Assembly: GCF_020833685.1 (NCBI RefSeq)
Contig: NZ_JACKZY010000001.1
Span: 1,252,578-1,316,577 of the forward strand
DNA length: 64,000 bases
Direction: 5' to 3'
DNA from: Nitratireductor sp. B36
GTDB taxonomy: Bacteria; Pseudomonadota; Alphaproteobacteria; Rhizobiales; Rhizobiaceae
Below are positions 8,362 through 19,415 of this stretch, piece after piece. The position numbers and the translations under genes are program-made. How positions within the stretch are numbered: the first letter of the stretch is position 1; each line of letters begins with the position of its first letter. The notes under the pieces were generated by a model. The model saw only the letters and a program-made list of their open reading frames with translations. It ran no database searches and was not told the origin of the DNA.

Positions 8362-8387
8362 AAAAAAAAGCGCCCGGAAAGGGCGCC
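8362..8387 (-). terminator. Rho-independent terminator on the minus strand
   Basis: The minus strand reads GGCGCCC, a short loop, GGGCGC and then eight T residues (A-run 8362-8369 on the plus strand). It could end the acetoacetyl-CoA synthetase transcript about 210 bp past its stop codon, or a separate small RNA from within the gap. Confidence 0.8.
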
Positions 8388-8521
8388 TGAAGGATCTTGA
8401 ATGCTGTCAAAAACGGGGCTTGGCGAACATCTGAATGAACAGTCGGAACCTGTGTCCGGCTCGTCAAGTTAGCCGACACTATCGCGGGCAAACCCTTAAC
8501 AGAACCTTACCGGATCGCGGA

Positions 8522-8565
8522 GAAATTTACCGAACCGTACCACTTGTGAAGTCTCGGTAAATTTC
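8522..8565. repeat. 12-bp perfect inverted repeat in the gap after aacS
   Basis: GAAATTTACCGA (8522-8533) and TCGGTAAATTTC (8554-8565) are exact inverted copies separated by 20 bases. They lie in an AT-richer intergenic stretch of 300 bp (8300-8599). No T-run follows, so this is not a terminator. A protein-binding site or an RNA stem is possible; the function is unknown. Confidence 0.6.
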
Positions 8566-8599
8566 AGCTTCATCATTTGTTTACCATGCCGACCCGGCC

Positions 8600-10558
<1,959 letters not shown>

Positions 10559-10863
10559 TCTTTCCTCCTCACTGCCCTCCAGGCGTCTGCTCTTCTTATG
10601 CATTTCCGCCTCGCAACGGCAATGGTCTCTTGAGAAACAATTCCCCTATCGTGCATCAAACCCGCCAGGAGGCTGCAGAAAGCGGTGCAATACCCTTCCG
10701 CTACGCGACAAGTCCTTGAAATGCCATACGTCATGTTTAAACCCGTAAGGAGCTGTGAAGTCGGTTTGCCGGCATAGCTGTGTTGTGGCATTTCCGGCCA
10801 TCAAGTTGACCGCGTTCACTCTGGCCCCAAAGCTGCCGGGCGGAACGCCGAGGATGAGGTTCC
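10559..10863. other. Intergenic region between divergent aacS and AsmA-like genes
   Basis: This 305-bp spacer must hold both divergent promoters. I see a GTTTAAAC palindrome near 10735, but no operator I can name and no gene. Confidence 0.5.
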
Positions 10864-12711
10864 ATGCCCTCGTCGGCAATGAAGAAAAGCATTTGGGCTC
10901 TGTTGATCGCCGCCGTGGTTGCGGCGCTGGTGGTCGTTTGCCTGCCTATTCTGGCGTCCACCCAGATTGTGCGCGACAGTGTGGCCCAGCAGCTCAGCGC
11001 CTGGAGCGGATATCGCATTCGGCTGGACGATGCCCCCCAAATCCGCGTCTGGCCTTCCTTCAGCGCCGTGCTGAATGATGTCGTCCTGTCCGACTGGAAC
11101 GCCGATGGCGCGCCGGTCATGGAAGCGGAGCGTGTCGAAATCGACCTTTCCGCACTCGCAGCCCTGCGCGGCAAGGTCGTGTTCACCAAGATCCGGCTGG
11201 TGAGGCCAGTGCTGCGGCTGGATGACACCGACGGTGTGATGCGCGTTCCGACCATACCCAATTGGGGCAAGCTCGCCCAATCGGTCGAGGCGGCACGCGA
11301 ACTGCTTGCGGCGGATCCGGCAGCGCCTGACAAAAGTGCATTGCCAAGCGACAGTTTCGCGACCGTCGAAGTCGAGGATGGCCGGGTCATCGCGCTCAAC
11401 GGGGCCAACAAACCGCCCTTTCTCAGCGGTCTCACGGGGACCTTCAATTGGCCTGCCCTCAACCGCGCGGCCACCCTGTCTGCCAAAGGCATCTGGCATG
11501 GCGAAAGCCTCTCTGTCGATGCCTCGACCGACGAGCCGCTCTTTCTGCTCGCGGGGGGGAAGACAGCTCTTTCACTCTCGCTGAAAAGCGCCCCACTGAC
11601 GCTATCTTTCAAAGGTGAAGCCGATCTCGTCGACAATGCCTTCATCAACGGCACTCTGGAAAGCTCAGCCCCCTCCCTTCAGCGTGTGCTGGAATGGACA
11701 TTGCTTGAGGACTGGCCCGGCAGCACGATCAAGGCCGCGAAGCTCCGGAGCACCGTCATAGGCGACGCCAAGCGCGTCAAATTCGAGGCCACGGCGTTCA
11801 GCCTCGGAGACAGCAGCGCAACCGGTGTCTTCGACGTGGCTTTCAATGATCCACGCCCGACCATTTCCGGCACTCTTGCCTTCAACGCTCTTGATCTTGG
11901 CGCACTTTTGAAAACCCTTGCGCCCGAGCCCGACACGCCGGCGCAGGCAGTAGCGGCTTCCTGGGCGCACGATCTCAACTTCGACCTCCGCCTCTCGGCC
12001 ACGCAAGCAACAGCCGGTTCCGTGTCGATGAACGATGTGGCCGCAACCGCGCAGGTTCGTGACGGGCTCGTGAGCCTTGATATTTCCGATGCCACGGCTT
12101 TTGGAGGCATGCTTCAACTCGGTGTCCGTCTCGACAATGTGGAGGGCCGTGATCACGCCGAACTTCGCATTGCAGCCGAGAACATCGATGGCGGGCTGAT
12201 GGGAGAGAAGCTCCATTTCACCGCCTTCATGCCGAAGGCCAAAGGGTCGTTTTCCGTGTTTCTGAAAGGGCATGGAGAAACGCTGAACCAGGTTCTTGAA
12301 ACATCCGACGGTTCCATCTCGGCCAGCTTCGGCAAGGGCAGCATTGTCGGCCTCAATCTCGAGACCTTTCGGGAGCACAATGACAAGGGCAGCTTTTTCC
12401 CCTTGCAGGACATTGCCGATGGCGAACTCCCCATCGAGGGCGCGGATTTGAAGGCCACACTGGCAGGTGGCATTGCATGGATCGATACTGCGGAAGCGCG
12501 CCTGAGCACCGGAGAAAAGATCACAATTGGCGGGCTGGTACCGTTTGCTGGCCGGGGCATTGCCCTTTCCGGCAGCATCATGCCGCCGCAAACACCGGCC
12601 AGCGGGGAGACTGCCGCGGAGGAACACAGTCAGGATCAGGGACCGCGCGAAACCTTCTTCGTCGGCGGGTCCTGGAATGCGCCCTTTATCGCGCCGTTTC
12701 TGATCGAATAG
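10864..12711 (+). CDS. AsmA-like envelope protein
   Basis: The 615-residue protein has one N-terminal membrane anchor (about residues 8-30) and a long periplasmic part rich in beta strands. The opening SVAQQLSAWSGYRIRLDDAPQIRVWPSFSAVLNDVVL and the later SGSIMPP-type repeats mark the AsmA/TamB-like superfamily. Relatives are bridge-like proteins implicated in lipid transport or outer-membrane homeostasis, but the substrate here cannot be read from the sequence. ATG 10864 is preceded by GAGGATGAGG; a second ATG five codons later lacks a ribosome site. The gene stands alone and converges on potI, with 19 bp between the stop codons. Confidence 0.85.
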   Translation: MPSSAMKKSIWALLIAAVVAALVVVCLPILASTQIVRDSVAQQLSAWSGYRIRLDDAPQIRVWPSFSAVLNDVVLSDWNADGAPVMEAERVEIDLSALAALRGKVVFTKIRLVRPVLRLDDTDGVMRVPTIPNWGKLAQSVEAARELLAADPAAPDKSALPSDSFATVEVEDGRVIALNGANKPPFLSGLTGTFNWPALNRAATLSAKGIWHGESLSVDASTDEPLFLLAGGKTALSLSLKSAPLTLSFKGEADLVDNAFINGTLESSAPSLQRVLEWTLLEDWPGSTIKAAKLRSTVIGDAKRVKFEATAFSLGDSSATGVFDVAFNDPRPTISGTLAFNALDLGALLKTLAPEPDTPAQAVAASWAHDLNFDLRLSATQATAGSVSMNDVAATAQVRDGLVSLDISDATAFGGMLQLGVRLDNVEGRDHAELRIAAENIDGGLMGEKLHFTAFMPKAKGSFSVFLKGHGETLNQVLETSDGSISASFGKGSIVGLNLETFREHNDKGSFFPLQDIADGELPIEGADLKATLAGGIAWIDTAEARLSTGEKITIGGLVPFAGRGIALSGSIMPPQTPASGETAAEEHSQDQGPRETFFVGGSWNAPFIAPFLIE

Positions 12712-12730
12712 CCGGGGTCCAGCGTCTGGC

Positions 12731-13555
12731 TCAGGCTGCCACTCTTATGGCCGCCTGCTCGTCGCGGCGCCGCTGAACTTCCTGCCGTTTGGTGACGATC
12801 GATGCGGCAATCACGCCCATCGCCACAATCCCGATCAAAATGGTACAGACCGCATTGATTTCCGGTGTCACACCGAGCCGTACCTGGCTGTAAATCTTCA
12901 TGGGCAGCGTCGTCGCACCGGGACCTGAGGTGAAGCTTGCAATCACGAGATCATCCAGTGACAGAGTGAAAGCCAGCATCCACCCTGAAATCACCGCCGG
13001 CAAAATCACCGGAAGCGTCACCTGGAAAAACGCCTTCACCGGCGTCGCGCCGAGATCGAGCGCAGCCTCTTCAAGCGACTGGTCAAAGCTCATGAGGCGG
13101 GACTGAACCACCACGGCAACGAAACACATGGAGAAGGTGATGTGCGCGATGGTGACGGTGAAAAACCCGCGATCGAAATTGATCGCCACGAAGAGAAGCA
13201 GAAGCGAAAGGCCGGTGATGACTTCCGGCATGACGAGGGGTGCGAACACCATGCCGGAGAACAAGAGACGGCCGCGAAAGCGCGTGTAACGTGTCAGCGC
13301 TATGGCTGCCATCGTGCCGAGCACGGTTGCCACCGTTGCCGAAAGGAAGGCGACCCGTGCCGTCACCCAGGCGGCGTCCATCAGGCCACGATTGGAGAAA
13401 AGCTCCACATACCACTTCGTCGAGAAGCCCGCCCACACCGTGACGAGGCGCGACTCGTTGAACGAATAGATCACCAGCAGAAGGATCGGCAGGTACAGAA
13501 AGGCAAAGCCCAGCACGAGCGACACGATGTTGAAACGTCCCCAGCTTCCGGCCAT
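12731..13555 (-). CDS. potI: Putrescine/spermidine ABC transporter permease PotI
   Basis: This 274-residue inner-membrane permease has six predicted helices. The coupling loop EEAALDLGATPVKAFFQVTLPVILPAVISG holds the EAA motif of BPD-type permeases. With PotH it forms the membrane channel of a PotFGHI importer. The frame is open far upstream, but ATG 13555 lies 2 bp after the potH stop and starts a proper N-terminus (MAGSWGRFNIVSLVLGF), so translational coupling to potH is likely. It is the last gene of the operon. Confidence 0.93.
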   Translation of the reverse strand: MAGSWGRFNIVSLVLGFAFLYLPILLLVIYSFNESRLVTVWAGFSTKWYVELFSNRGLMDAAWVTARVAFLSATVATVLGTMAAIALTRYTRFRGRLLFSGMVFAPLVMPEVITGLSLLLLFVAINFDRGFFTVTIAHITFSMCFVAVVVQSRLMSFDQSLEEAALDLGATPVKAFFQVTLPVILPAVISGWMLAFTLSLDDLVIASFTSGPGATTLPMKIYSQVRLGVTPEINAVCTILIGIVAMGVIAASIVTKRQEVQRRRDEQAAIRVAA

Positions 13556-13557
13556 GG

Positions 13558-14469
13558 CTAATTCCCTGCCTCGCGTGAGCGCGCCTGTGAACGCTGGAAA
13601 AGCATGATGGGCACGATCAGGATCAAAAGCAGGATCACCGCCACGGCGGAGGAGACCGGCCAGTCGCGATTGTTGAAGAACTCGGTCCAGAGTGTCTTGC
13701 CGATCATCAGGGTCTGCGATCCGCCGAGCAGATCGGGAATGACGAATTCGCCCACCGCGGGAATGAACACCAGCATGCAACCGGCCACCACACCAGGCAA
13801 CGACATGGGAAAGGTCACTTTCCAGAACGCGGCCATGGGCGGACAGCCGAGATCGCGCGCGGCCTCGATCAGAGACCCGTCCATCTTTTCCAGCGTCGAA
13901 TAGAGCGGCAGAACCATGAAGGGCAAATAGGAATAGACAATGCCGATATAGATGGCGGTCGTGGTGTTGAGGATGACGAGCGGCTCGTCGATCACCCCCA
14001 GGAACATCAGGAACTGGTTGAGCAGCCCCTCCGGCTTCAGGATGCCGATCCAGGCATAGACGCGGATCAGGAAGCTGGTCCAGAAAGGCAGGATCACCAG
14101 CATGAGCAGCGTCGGCCTTATGGAGGCCGGTGCACGCGCCATGCCATAGGCGATGGGATAGCCCACGGCCAGTGTGATCAACGTGGAAACGCCGGCAATC
14201 CAGATGCTCGACAGATAGGCATTCACATAGAGCGGGTCATCGAACAGCCACAGATAATTGCCGAACGAGAGCGCGCCCAGTTTCTCAAAAAGCGCCGGAA
14301 ATCCTGCAAAGAGATCGAAAACCGGTTGATAGGGCGGCATGGAAAGCGCCGGTTCCGAAAGGGAAATCTTGAAGACGATCAGAAACGGCGCAAGGAAAAA
14401 GACAAGCAGCCACAAATAGGGCAGAGCGATAACGAAACGGGCAGCCACTGCTGAGATGAAACGCGCCAT
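13558..14469 (-). CDS. potH: Putrescine/spermidine ABC transporter permease PotH
   Basis: This 303-residue permease begins with a hydrophobic helix (FVIALPYLWLLVFFLAPFLIVFKISLSE) and carries the EAA loop IEAARDLGCPPMAAFWKVTFPMSLPGV. PotH pairs with PotI to form the transmembrane pore for polyamines delivered by PotF. The start is 6 bp after the potG stop and the stop is 2 bp before potI, so the three genes are tightly coupled. Confidence 0.94.
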   Translation of the reverse strand: MARFISAVAARFVIALPYLWLLVFFLAPFLIVFKISLSEPALSMPPYQPVFDLFAGFPALFEKLGALSFGNYLWLFDDPLYVNAYLSSIWIAGVSTLITLAVGYPIAYGMARAPASIRPTLLMLVILPFWTSFLIRVYAWIGILKPEGLLNQFLMFLGVIDEPLVILNTTTAIYIGIVYSYLPFMVLPLYSTLEKMDGSLIEAARDLGCPPMAAFWKVTFPMSLPGVVAGCMLVFIPAVGEFVIPDLLGGSQTLMIGKTLWTEFFNNRDWPVSSAVAVILLLILIVPIMLFQRSQARSREAGN

Positions 14470-14475
14470 CGTCAG

Positions 14476-15615
14476 CTACCGCGTCAGCACGACGCCGGCA
14501 TCCGCCGGAAAAGAGATCCAGGCGCGATCATGCCATGTGAGCACATCGTCCGCGGCGCGGCGGCGATTGATGCTGCTGGTCTTCACAATACGACCGTCAT
14601 CGAGCTTCACATGGTGAATGGTCATGTCGCCCAGATAGGCGATGTCCCAGACCTCTCCCTCAACCGCGTTGATCGCGCTCTCAGGGCGATTGCGGGATAT
14701 GTCTACCTTCTCGGGACGGACAGCGAACCACACATTCGCGCCCTTCTGTGCGCCGGCGCCATTGAACACCGAAAGTTCAAAGCCGGATGCGTCCGCAATG
14801 CGGGCCATCTCGCTGTCGGCAGCCGTCACGGTTCCCTCGAACATGTTGATGGAGCCGACGAAATCGGCAACGAAACGTGAGTTCGGCGCCTCGTAGATTT
14901 CAGCCGGGGTGGCCACCTGGATGACCTTGCCCCGATCCATCACGGCGATGCGGTCGGCCATGGTCATGGCCTCTTCCTGATCGTGGGTGACAACCATGAA
15001 GGTGAGGCCGAGATCGTATTGCAGATCGACCAGCTCGAATTGGGTTTCTTCACGCAGTTTCTTGTCGAGTGCACCCAGCGGCTCATCCAGCAATAAGAGC
15101 TTCGGCCGTTTGGCAAGTGAGCGGGCGAGCGCCACACGCTGACGCTGGCCGCCCGATAGCTGGTGCGGCTTGCGCTTGGCGAACGGTTCGAGCTTCACCA
15201 GCTTCAGCATGGCAGCCACGCGGTCAGCGATCTCGTCGGCCGGCATCCGGTCCTGCTTCAGGCCGAAGGCGATGTTCTTTTCCACCGACATGTGCGGAAA
15301 CAGCGCATAGGACTGGAACATCATGTTGACCGGCCGCTTGTGCGGAGGGATGCCCGACAGATCCTGCCCGTCGAGGAAAATGCGACCGGAAGTGGGCTGC
15401 TCGAAACCCGCCAGCATGCGCAGCAGCGTGGTCTTGCCACAGCCAGAAGCGCCCAGGAGCGCGAAAAACTCGCGCTCATAGACATTGAGGGACAGGTCAT
15501 CGACCGCCGTGAAGTCGCCGAACCTCTTGGTGACATTCTCGAACGAAATATACGGCTTCGCCTGGGGGTCGGCCCAGGGTGCAAAGCTGCGACGTGTGCT
15601 GCCGAGCGACTTCAT
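14476..15615 (-). CDS. potG: Polyamine ABC transporter ATP-binding protein PotG
   Basis: This 379-residue ATPase has Walker A GASGCGKT at residues 55-62, Q-loop Q101, signature LSGGQ at 153-157 and Walker B LLLLDE at 173-178. A C-terminal TOBE-type regulatory domain (about 265-379, with VRPEKVDI and YLGDMTIHHVKL) follows, as in PotA/PotG importers. It drives uptake through PotHI at the inner face of the membrane. The gene lies 24 bp downstream of potF. Its N-terminal extension before the ATPase fold (about 22 residues) is normal for PotG. Confidence 0.95.
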   Translation of the reverse strand: MKSLGSTRRSFAPWADPQAKPYISFENVTKRFGDFTAVDDLSLNVYEREFFALLGASGCGKTTLLRMLAGFEQPTSGRIFLDGQDLSGIPPHKRPVNMMFQSYALFPHMSVEKNIAFGLKQDRMPADEIADRVAAMLKLVKLEPFAKRKPHQLSGGQRQRVALARSLAKRPKLLLLDEPLGALDKKLREETQFELVDLQYDLGLTFMVVTHDQEEAMTMADRIAVMDRGKVIQVATPAEIYEAPNSRFVADFVGSINMFEGTVTAADSEMARIADASGFELSVFNGAGAQKGANVWFAVRPEKVDISRNRPESAINAVEGEVWDIAYLGDMTIHHVKLDDGRIVKTSSINRRRAADDVLTWHDRAWISFPADAGVVLTR

Positions 15616-15639
15616 CGGCGTCCCCTGCCCTGAAACGGC

Positions 15640-16737
15640 CTACTGGCCGGTCACCACCTTGGTCCACATGCGTGTCACCTGCCGCTGTGTGCGCATGTCA
15701 TAGGGGAGCGGTGCCTGAAGTTTCTCCATGGTCTGCTCGTCGGGATAGACGGCTGGATCACCAACCACCTCTTCGTCCATCTCCGCTTGGGCCGCTTTGT
15801 TGCCATTGGCATAAACGACATAGTTGGACGCCTTCGCAATCACTTCGGGACGCATGATGTAGTTGAGGAATTCGTGCGCTTCCTCGACATTCTTTGCATC
15901 AGCCGGGATGGCCATCTGATCGAACCAGAGAAGAGCGCCCTCCTTGGGGATCGCATAGCCGACGGTTACGCCCTGATCGGCTTCCGCCGCACGGTCGCGC
16001 GCCTGGAAAATGTCACCCGAATAGCCGAGCGCCAGGCAGATGTCGCCATTGGCAAGACCGTTGATGTATTCGGAGGAGTGGAATTTGCGCACGTAAGGAC
16101 GCACCGAAAGAAGCAGTTCTTCCGCCTTTGCCAGATCATCCGCAGAGGGTGCATTCGGATCAAGACCCAGATAGATGAGTGCCGAGCGCACGACCTCGCT
16201 GGCTGAATCCAGCATGTAGATGCCACAATCCTTGAACTTCGCGGCCAGTTCCGGCGTGAACATCACATCCCAGGTATCAACCTTGGAGGTGCCGAGGATT
16301 TCCTCAGCCTTGCCGACATTGTAGCCGACGCCTGTCGTGCCCCACATATAGTTGATCGAATATTCGTTGCCGGGATCGTAGACCGCCACGCGGTCGTTGA
16401 TCATGTCCCACATGTTGGACAAATTGGGGAGCTTGTCCTTGTCGAGCTTCTGGAAAACGCCTGCGCTGATCTGCCGGCCGAGAAATTCGCCCGACGGCAC
16501 CACCACGTCATAGCCCGAGCCGCCCGCGAGCAGCTTGGTTTCCAGGATCTCGTTGGAATCGTAGACGTCATAGACGACCTTGATGCCCGTTTCCTCGGTG
16601 AAATCCTCAAGGATGGAGTCATCAATATAGTCCGACCAGTTGTAGACGTTGACGACGCGATCCTGTGCATTCGCCGCCACCGAAATCGAGAGCGCAGCAA
16701 GGGAAACGCAGGAGGCTAGAAGGGTTTTACGCAGCAT
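15640..16737 (-). CDS. potF: Polyamine-binding periplasmic protein PotF-type
   Basis: This is a 365-residue secreted binding protein. A signal peptide (LASCVSLAALSISVAANAQD, cleaved near residue 24) precedes VVNVYNWSDYIDDSILEDFTEETGIKV, the characteristic start of PotD/PotF proteins. The acidic and aromatic ligand contacts of this family are plausible here (YNWSDY, DVYDSNE, WFDQMAI), but I cannot separate putrescine from spermidine preference. ATG 16737 follows GGGGAGAA; an upstream in-frame ATG would add a non-signal extension. It leads potFGHI and lies 119 bp after a glutamine-synthetase-like gene that may share its transcript. Confidence 0.94.
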   Translation of the reverse strand: MLRKTLLASCVSLAALSISVAANAQDRVVNVYNWSDYIDDSILEDFTEETGIKVVYDVYDSNEILETKLLAGGSGYDVVVPSGEFLGRQISAGVFQKLDKDKLPNLSNMWDMINDRVAVYDPGNEYSINYMWGTTGVGYNVGKAEEILGTSKVDTWDVMFTPELAAKFKDCGIYMLDSASEVVRSALIYLGLDPNAPSADDLAKAEELLLSVRPYVRKFHSSEYINGLANGDICLALGYSGDIFQARDRAAEADQGVTVGYAIPKEGALLWFDQMAIPADAKNVEEAHEFLNYIMRPEVIAKASNYVVYANGNKAAQAEMDEEVVGDPAVYPDEQTMEKLQAPLPYDMRTQRQVTRMWTKVVTGQ

Positions 16738-16856
16738 GGAAATTCTCCCCAAGGGACTGTTTTTGCCGGCACACAAATCGCCGCCGACACCCGCATGTTT
16801 TCATCAACCCTATTGTCGTTTCAGGGATGCGACAAGCGGCAAATTTCTGTTCGCGC

Positions 16857-18323
16857 TCAAAGATAAGTCGTGCGCTCCAACGGTGTGATCTCACTCCAGA
16901 AGGCGACGATTTCAGCGCGTTTCAAATCGCGATAGACTTTCGCCAGAAGCGGTCCGAGAGCCCGATCGATGAAACGGCTTCTTGAAGCAAGTTGCAGCGC
17001 GTCATCCATGTCGTCGGGCAGTTCTCTCCCGATATCAGCCCTTTCGTCATAGGCGCTGCCTTCCACCGGCGGCGGCGGCTGCGCCCCCGCTTCGATCCCC
17101 TCGATCATGCCCTGAATGATCGCCGCCATGACGAGATAGGGATTGGCGTCCGCACCTGATATCCGATGCTCCACGCGGCGGTTCTCCTCGGTCGACACGG
17201 GGATTCGCAGTGCCACAGAGCGGTTGTTTTCCGCCCACACTGCGTGGGTGGGTGCATAGGACCCGGGCGTGATGCGTCGGAATCCGTTCCAGGTATTGAT
17301 GTAGAGAATTAGCGATTCTGGCATCGTGTCGATCAGACCGGCCACCGCTGACAGTAATCGTTCGCGGCCCGTCTCGCCGGCAAACACGTTTTGCCCGTCT
17401 GCATCGAGCATCGATGTATGCACATGCATTCCATTGCCCGCATAGTCGATGAAAGGCTTGGCCATGAAGGTGGCGGTCAGCCCATGCTCACGCGCGCAGC
17501 CCATCACGATGCGACGCAGAAGGATGACATCATCTGCCGCCCGCAAAGGGTCTGCCCGATGTTTCAGATTGACCTCGAACTGGCCGGGAGCGGCCTCCTT
17601 GATGATCGTGTCTATGGGCAGGTTCTGGGCATCCGCAGCATCGCGGATCATGTCGAAGAGCGCTGCATTTTCGGCCAGATCGTCTAGCCCGTACATGCGC
17701 AGCCGGTCCGGACCTTCACCCGCGCCAAGCGGTGCCGGCATACCGGCGGCATCCGGCTTTTCAGGGTCGAGCAGGTAGAATTCCAGCTCAAACGCGGCGA
17801 CCGGAAAGAAACCCTTTGCATTTGCTTCCGCCACCTTGTGCTTCAGCACCTGGCGTGAATCCGCCATGAAAGGCTCACCCTCCGGCGTGAAGGTCTGGAG
17901 CAGAACCTGCGCCGTCTTGCGTCTGGCCCATGGGACGATCGCAAGCGAGCCACGCGTTGCCCGGCAATAGCCATCCTTGTCGCCGGTTTCGATGTGCAGC
18001 CCTGTTTCCTCAACCTCGCGGCCCCATACATCGAGGCCGTGCAGCGACATGGGAAAGTTCACACCTTCCTGAAACGCCTTTTTGAGGCTGTCGCCGGGCG
18101 CCCATTTCCCGCGAATGATTCCGTTGGGATCGACAATGAGAAACTCGACCGCCTCCAGGTCTGGATGCTGTTCAACAAAAGCGCGGTATTCGGCCTCGTG
18201 GTCGGCGGAGATGAAATCTCCACAGGCAGGATCAGCTTCTGTTGAAATTTCCTCGCCGACTTCTGGCGAAACGGCAGGACTGGGCTTAACGTCTGTATCG
18301 ATATTCGTTTCGGGGCGGTTCAA
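16857..18323 (-). CDS. Glutamine synthetase-fold enzyme, gamma-glutamylpolyamine synthetase-like
   Basis: The 488-residue protein has a GS beta-grasp start (EAVEFLIVDPNGIIRGKW) and a GS catalytic barrel with metal and ATP motifs AAFELEFYLLD, NGMHVHTSMLD and RRVEHRISGADANPYLVMAA. Lacking clear GlnA adenylylation features and sitting directly upstream of potFGHI, it probably glutamylates imported polyamines, as PuuA does, rather than ammonia; this is inference. The start is TTG 18323: no ATG, GTG or other TTG occurs in frame before the catalytic fold. About 35 residues of acidic, probably disordered sequence precede the fold. A second paralogue lies at 23574. Confidence 0.88.
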   Translation of the reverse strand: MNRPETNIDTDVKPSPAVSPEVGEEISTEADPACGDFISADHEAEYRAFVEQHPDLEAVEFLIVDPNGIIRGKWAPGDSLKKAFQEGVNFPMSLHGLDVWGREVEETGLHIETGDKDGYCRATRGSLAIVPWARRKTAQVLLQTFTPEGEPFMADSRQVLKHKVAEANAKGFFPVAAFELEFYLLDPEKPDAAGMPAPLGAGEGPDRLRMYGLDDLAENAALFDMIRDAADAQNLPIDTIIKEAAPGQFEVNLKHRADPLRAADDVILLRRIVMGCAREHGLTATFMAKPFIDYAGNGMHVHTSMLDADGQNVFAGETGRERLLSAVAGLIDTMPESLILYINTWNGFRRITPGSYAPTHAVWAENNRSVALRIPVSTEENRRVEHRISGADANPYLVMAAIIQGMIEGIEAGAQPPPPVEGSAYDERADIGRELPDDMDDALQLASRSRFIDRALGPLLAKVYRDLKRAEIVAFWSEITPLERTTYL

Positions 18324-18432
18324 GATTGGCCTGTTTCATGATTGCGGATGACAAAGCCTGCGCCGGATTTTCAAACCTTGTCAATGGCTGGAGCGGCTGG
18401 CGCTGTGGCGGCGATCGGTGCGGGAGTAAGAA

Positions 18433-19410
18433 GTGAGAGCAGCATGGTATGAGCGCAACGGCACCGCGCGCGACGTTCTGGAAGTGGGTGACATGCCTCT
18501 TCCCGCGCCCGGCCCCGGCGAAGTGCGTGTTCGGCTGGCCACCTCGGGCGTCAACCCGTCCGACGTGAAGGCGCGGCGTGGGCGGCCGCTCAATGCCGGG
18601 CGCGTCATTCCGCACAGCGATGGCGCCGGCGAGATAGACGCTGTCGGGCCCGGCGTGGATCATGGCCGTGTCGGCCAGCGTGTCTGGGTGTGGAACGGCC
18701 AGTGGCGTCGTCCCTTCGGCACCGCTGCCGAGGCGATCGTGTTGCCGGAAGCGCAGGCGGTTCCCCTGCCGGCGAATGTCGATTACGCGACGGGAGCATG
18801 TCTCGGCATTCCCGCATTGACAGCCATGCATGCCGTCAATCTCTTCGAGACCGTGGGCGGCAAGACAATTCTGGTCACTGGTGCCGGCTCTTCTGTCGGG
18901 CATTATGCCACGCAGATTGCCAAAGCCCGCGGCGCCCGGGTTATCGCCACCGCCTCGCCCAGCCGCGCCGCCCATGCCCGCGCTGCGGGGGCGGATTTCG
19001 TGATCGATTACAAGGCCAAAGACGTGGCCGCCACGGTGAAAGGCCTCACCTCCGGCAAGGGTGTGGACGGTCTCATTGATATGGACCTCTATTCCACCAC
19101 CGCAATCATCTCGAATGGCGCGCTGGCGCCCCACGGCAAGATCGTCTGCTATGGTTCCAGCCTGGCAGGCGACATACCCGTTTCATTTCCCACATTGTTG
19201 TGGAACAGTCTGACACTCCAGGTTTTTGTGGTCTATGAACTGCTTGCCCGGGAGCGAGAGACCGCGATCGGCCAACTCACCGCCATGCTTGAGAAGAACG
19301 CGCTCAAGCATTCGATCGGCGAGCGCTTCGCCCTGCGCGATATCGTCAAGGCGCATGAAGCTGTAGAACGCGGCGACGTTGTCGGGAATGTGGTGCTGGA
19401 CATCGCCTGA
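18433..19410 (+). CDS. Zinc-independent medium-chain dehydrogenase/reductase (quinone oxidoreductase-like)
   Basis: The 325-residue MDR-family protein has a GroES-like N-terminal half (PGPGEVRVRLATSGVNPSDVKAR) and a Rossmann half with nucleotide motif LVTGAGSSVGHYATQIAKARGARVIATAS. It lacks the cysteine cluster that binds structural zinc, so it belongs to the quinone oxidoreductase/zeta-crystallin branch using NADPH. The natural substrate is unknown. The start is GTG 18433 after GGGAGTAAGAA. It is divergent from the glutamine-synthetase-like gene (109-bp gap) and converges with the regulator at 19416 (5 bp between stops). Confidence 0.9.
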   Translation: MRAAWYERNGTARDVLEVGDMPLPAPGPGEVRVRLATSGVNPSDVKARRGRPLNAGRVIPHSDGAGEIDAVGPGVDHGRVGQRVWVWNGQWRRPFGTAAEAIVLPEAQAVPLPANVDYATGACLGIPALTAMHAVNLFETVGGKTILVTGAGSSVGHYATQIAKARGARVIATASPSRAAHARAAGADFVIDYKAKDVAATVKGLTSGKGVDGLIDMDLYSTTAIISNGALAPHGKIVCYGSSLAGDIPVSFPTLLWNSLTLQVFVVYELLARERETAIGQLTAMLEKNALKHSIGERFALRDIVKAHEAVERGDVVGNVVLDIA

Positions 19411-19415
19411 CTGCG

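Noticed and set aside
8495-8512. TTAACAGAACCTTACC as a second CtrA box
   Set aside because: The second half-site is TTAC, not TTAA, and it lies downstream of genes rather than in a clear promoter.
18286-19134. Minus-strand 282-codon frame upstream of the GS-like gene
   Set aside because: It overlaps the quinone oxidoreductase-like gene in antisense. It has an ATG near the GS-like TTG but in another frame, and shows no domain.
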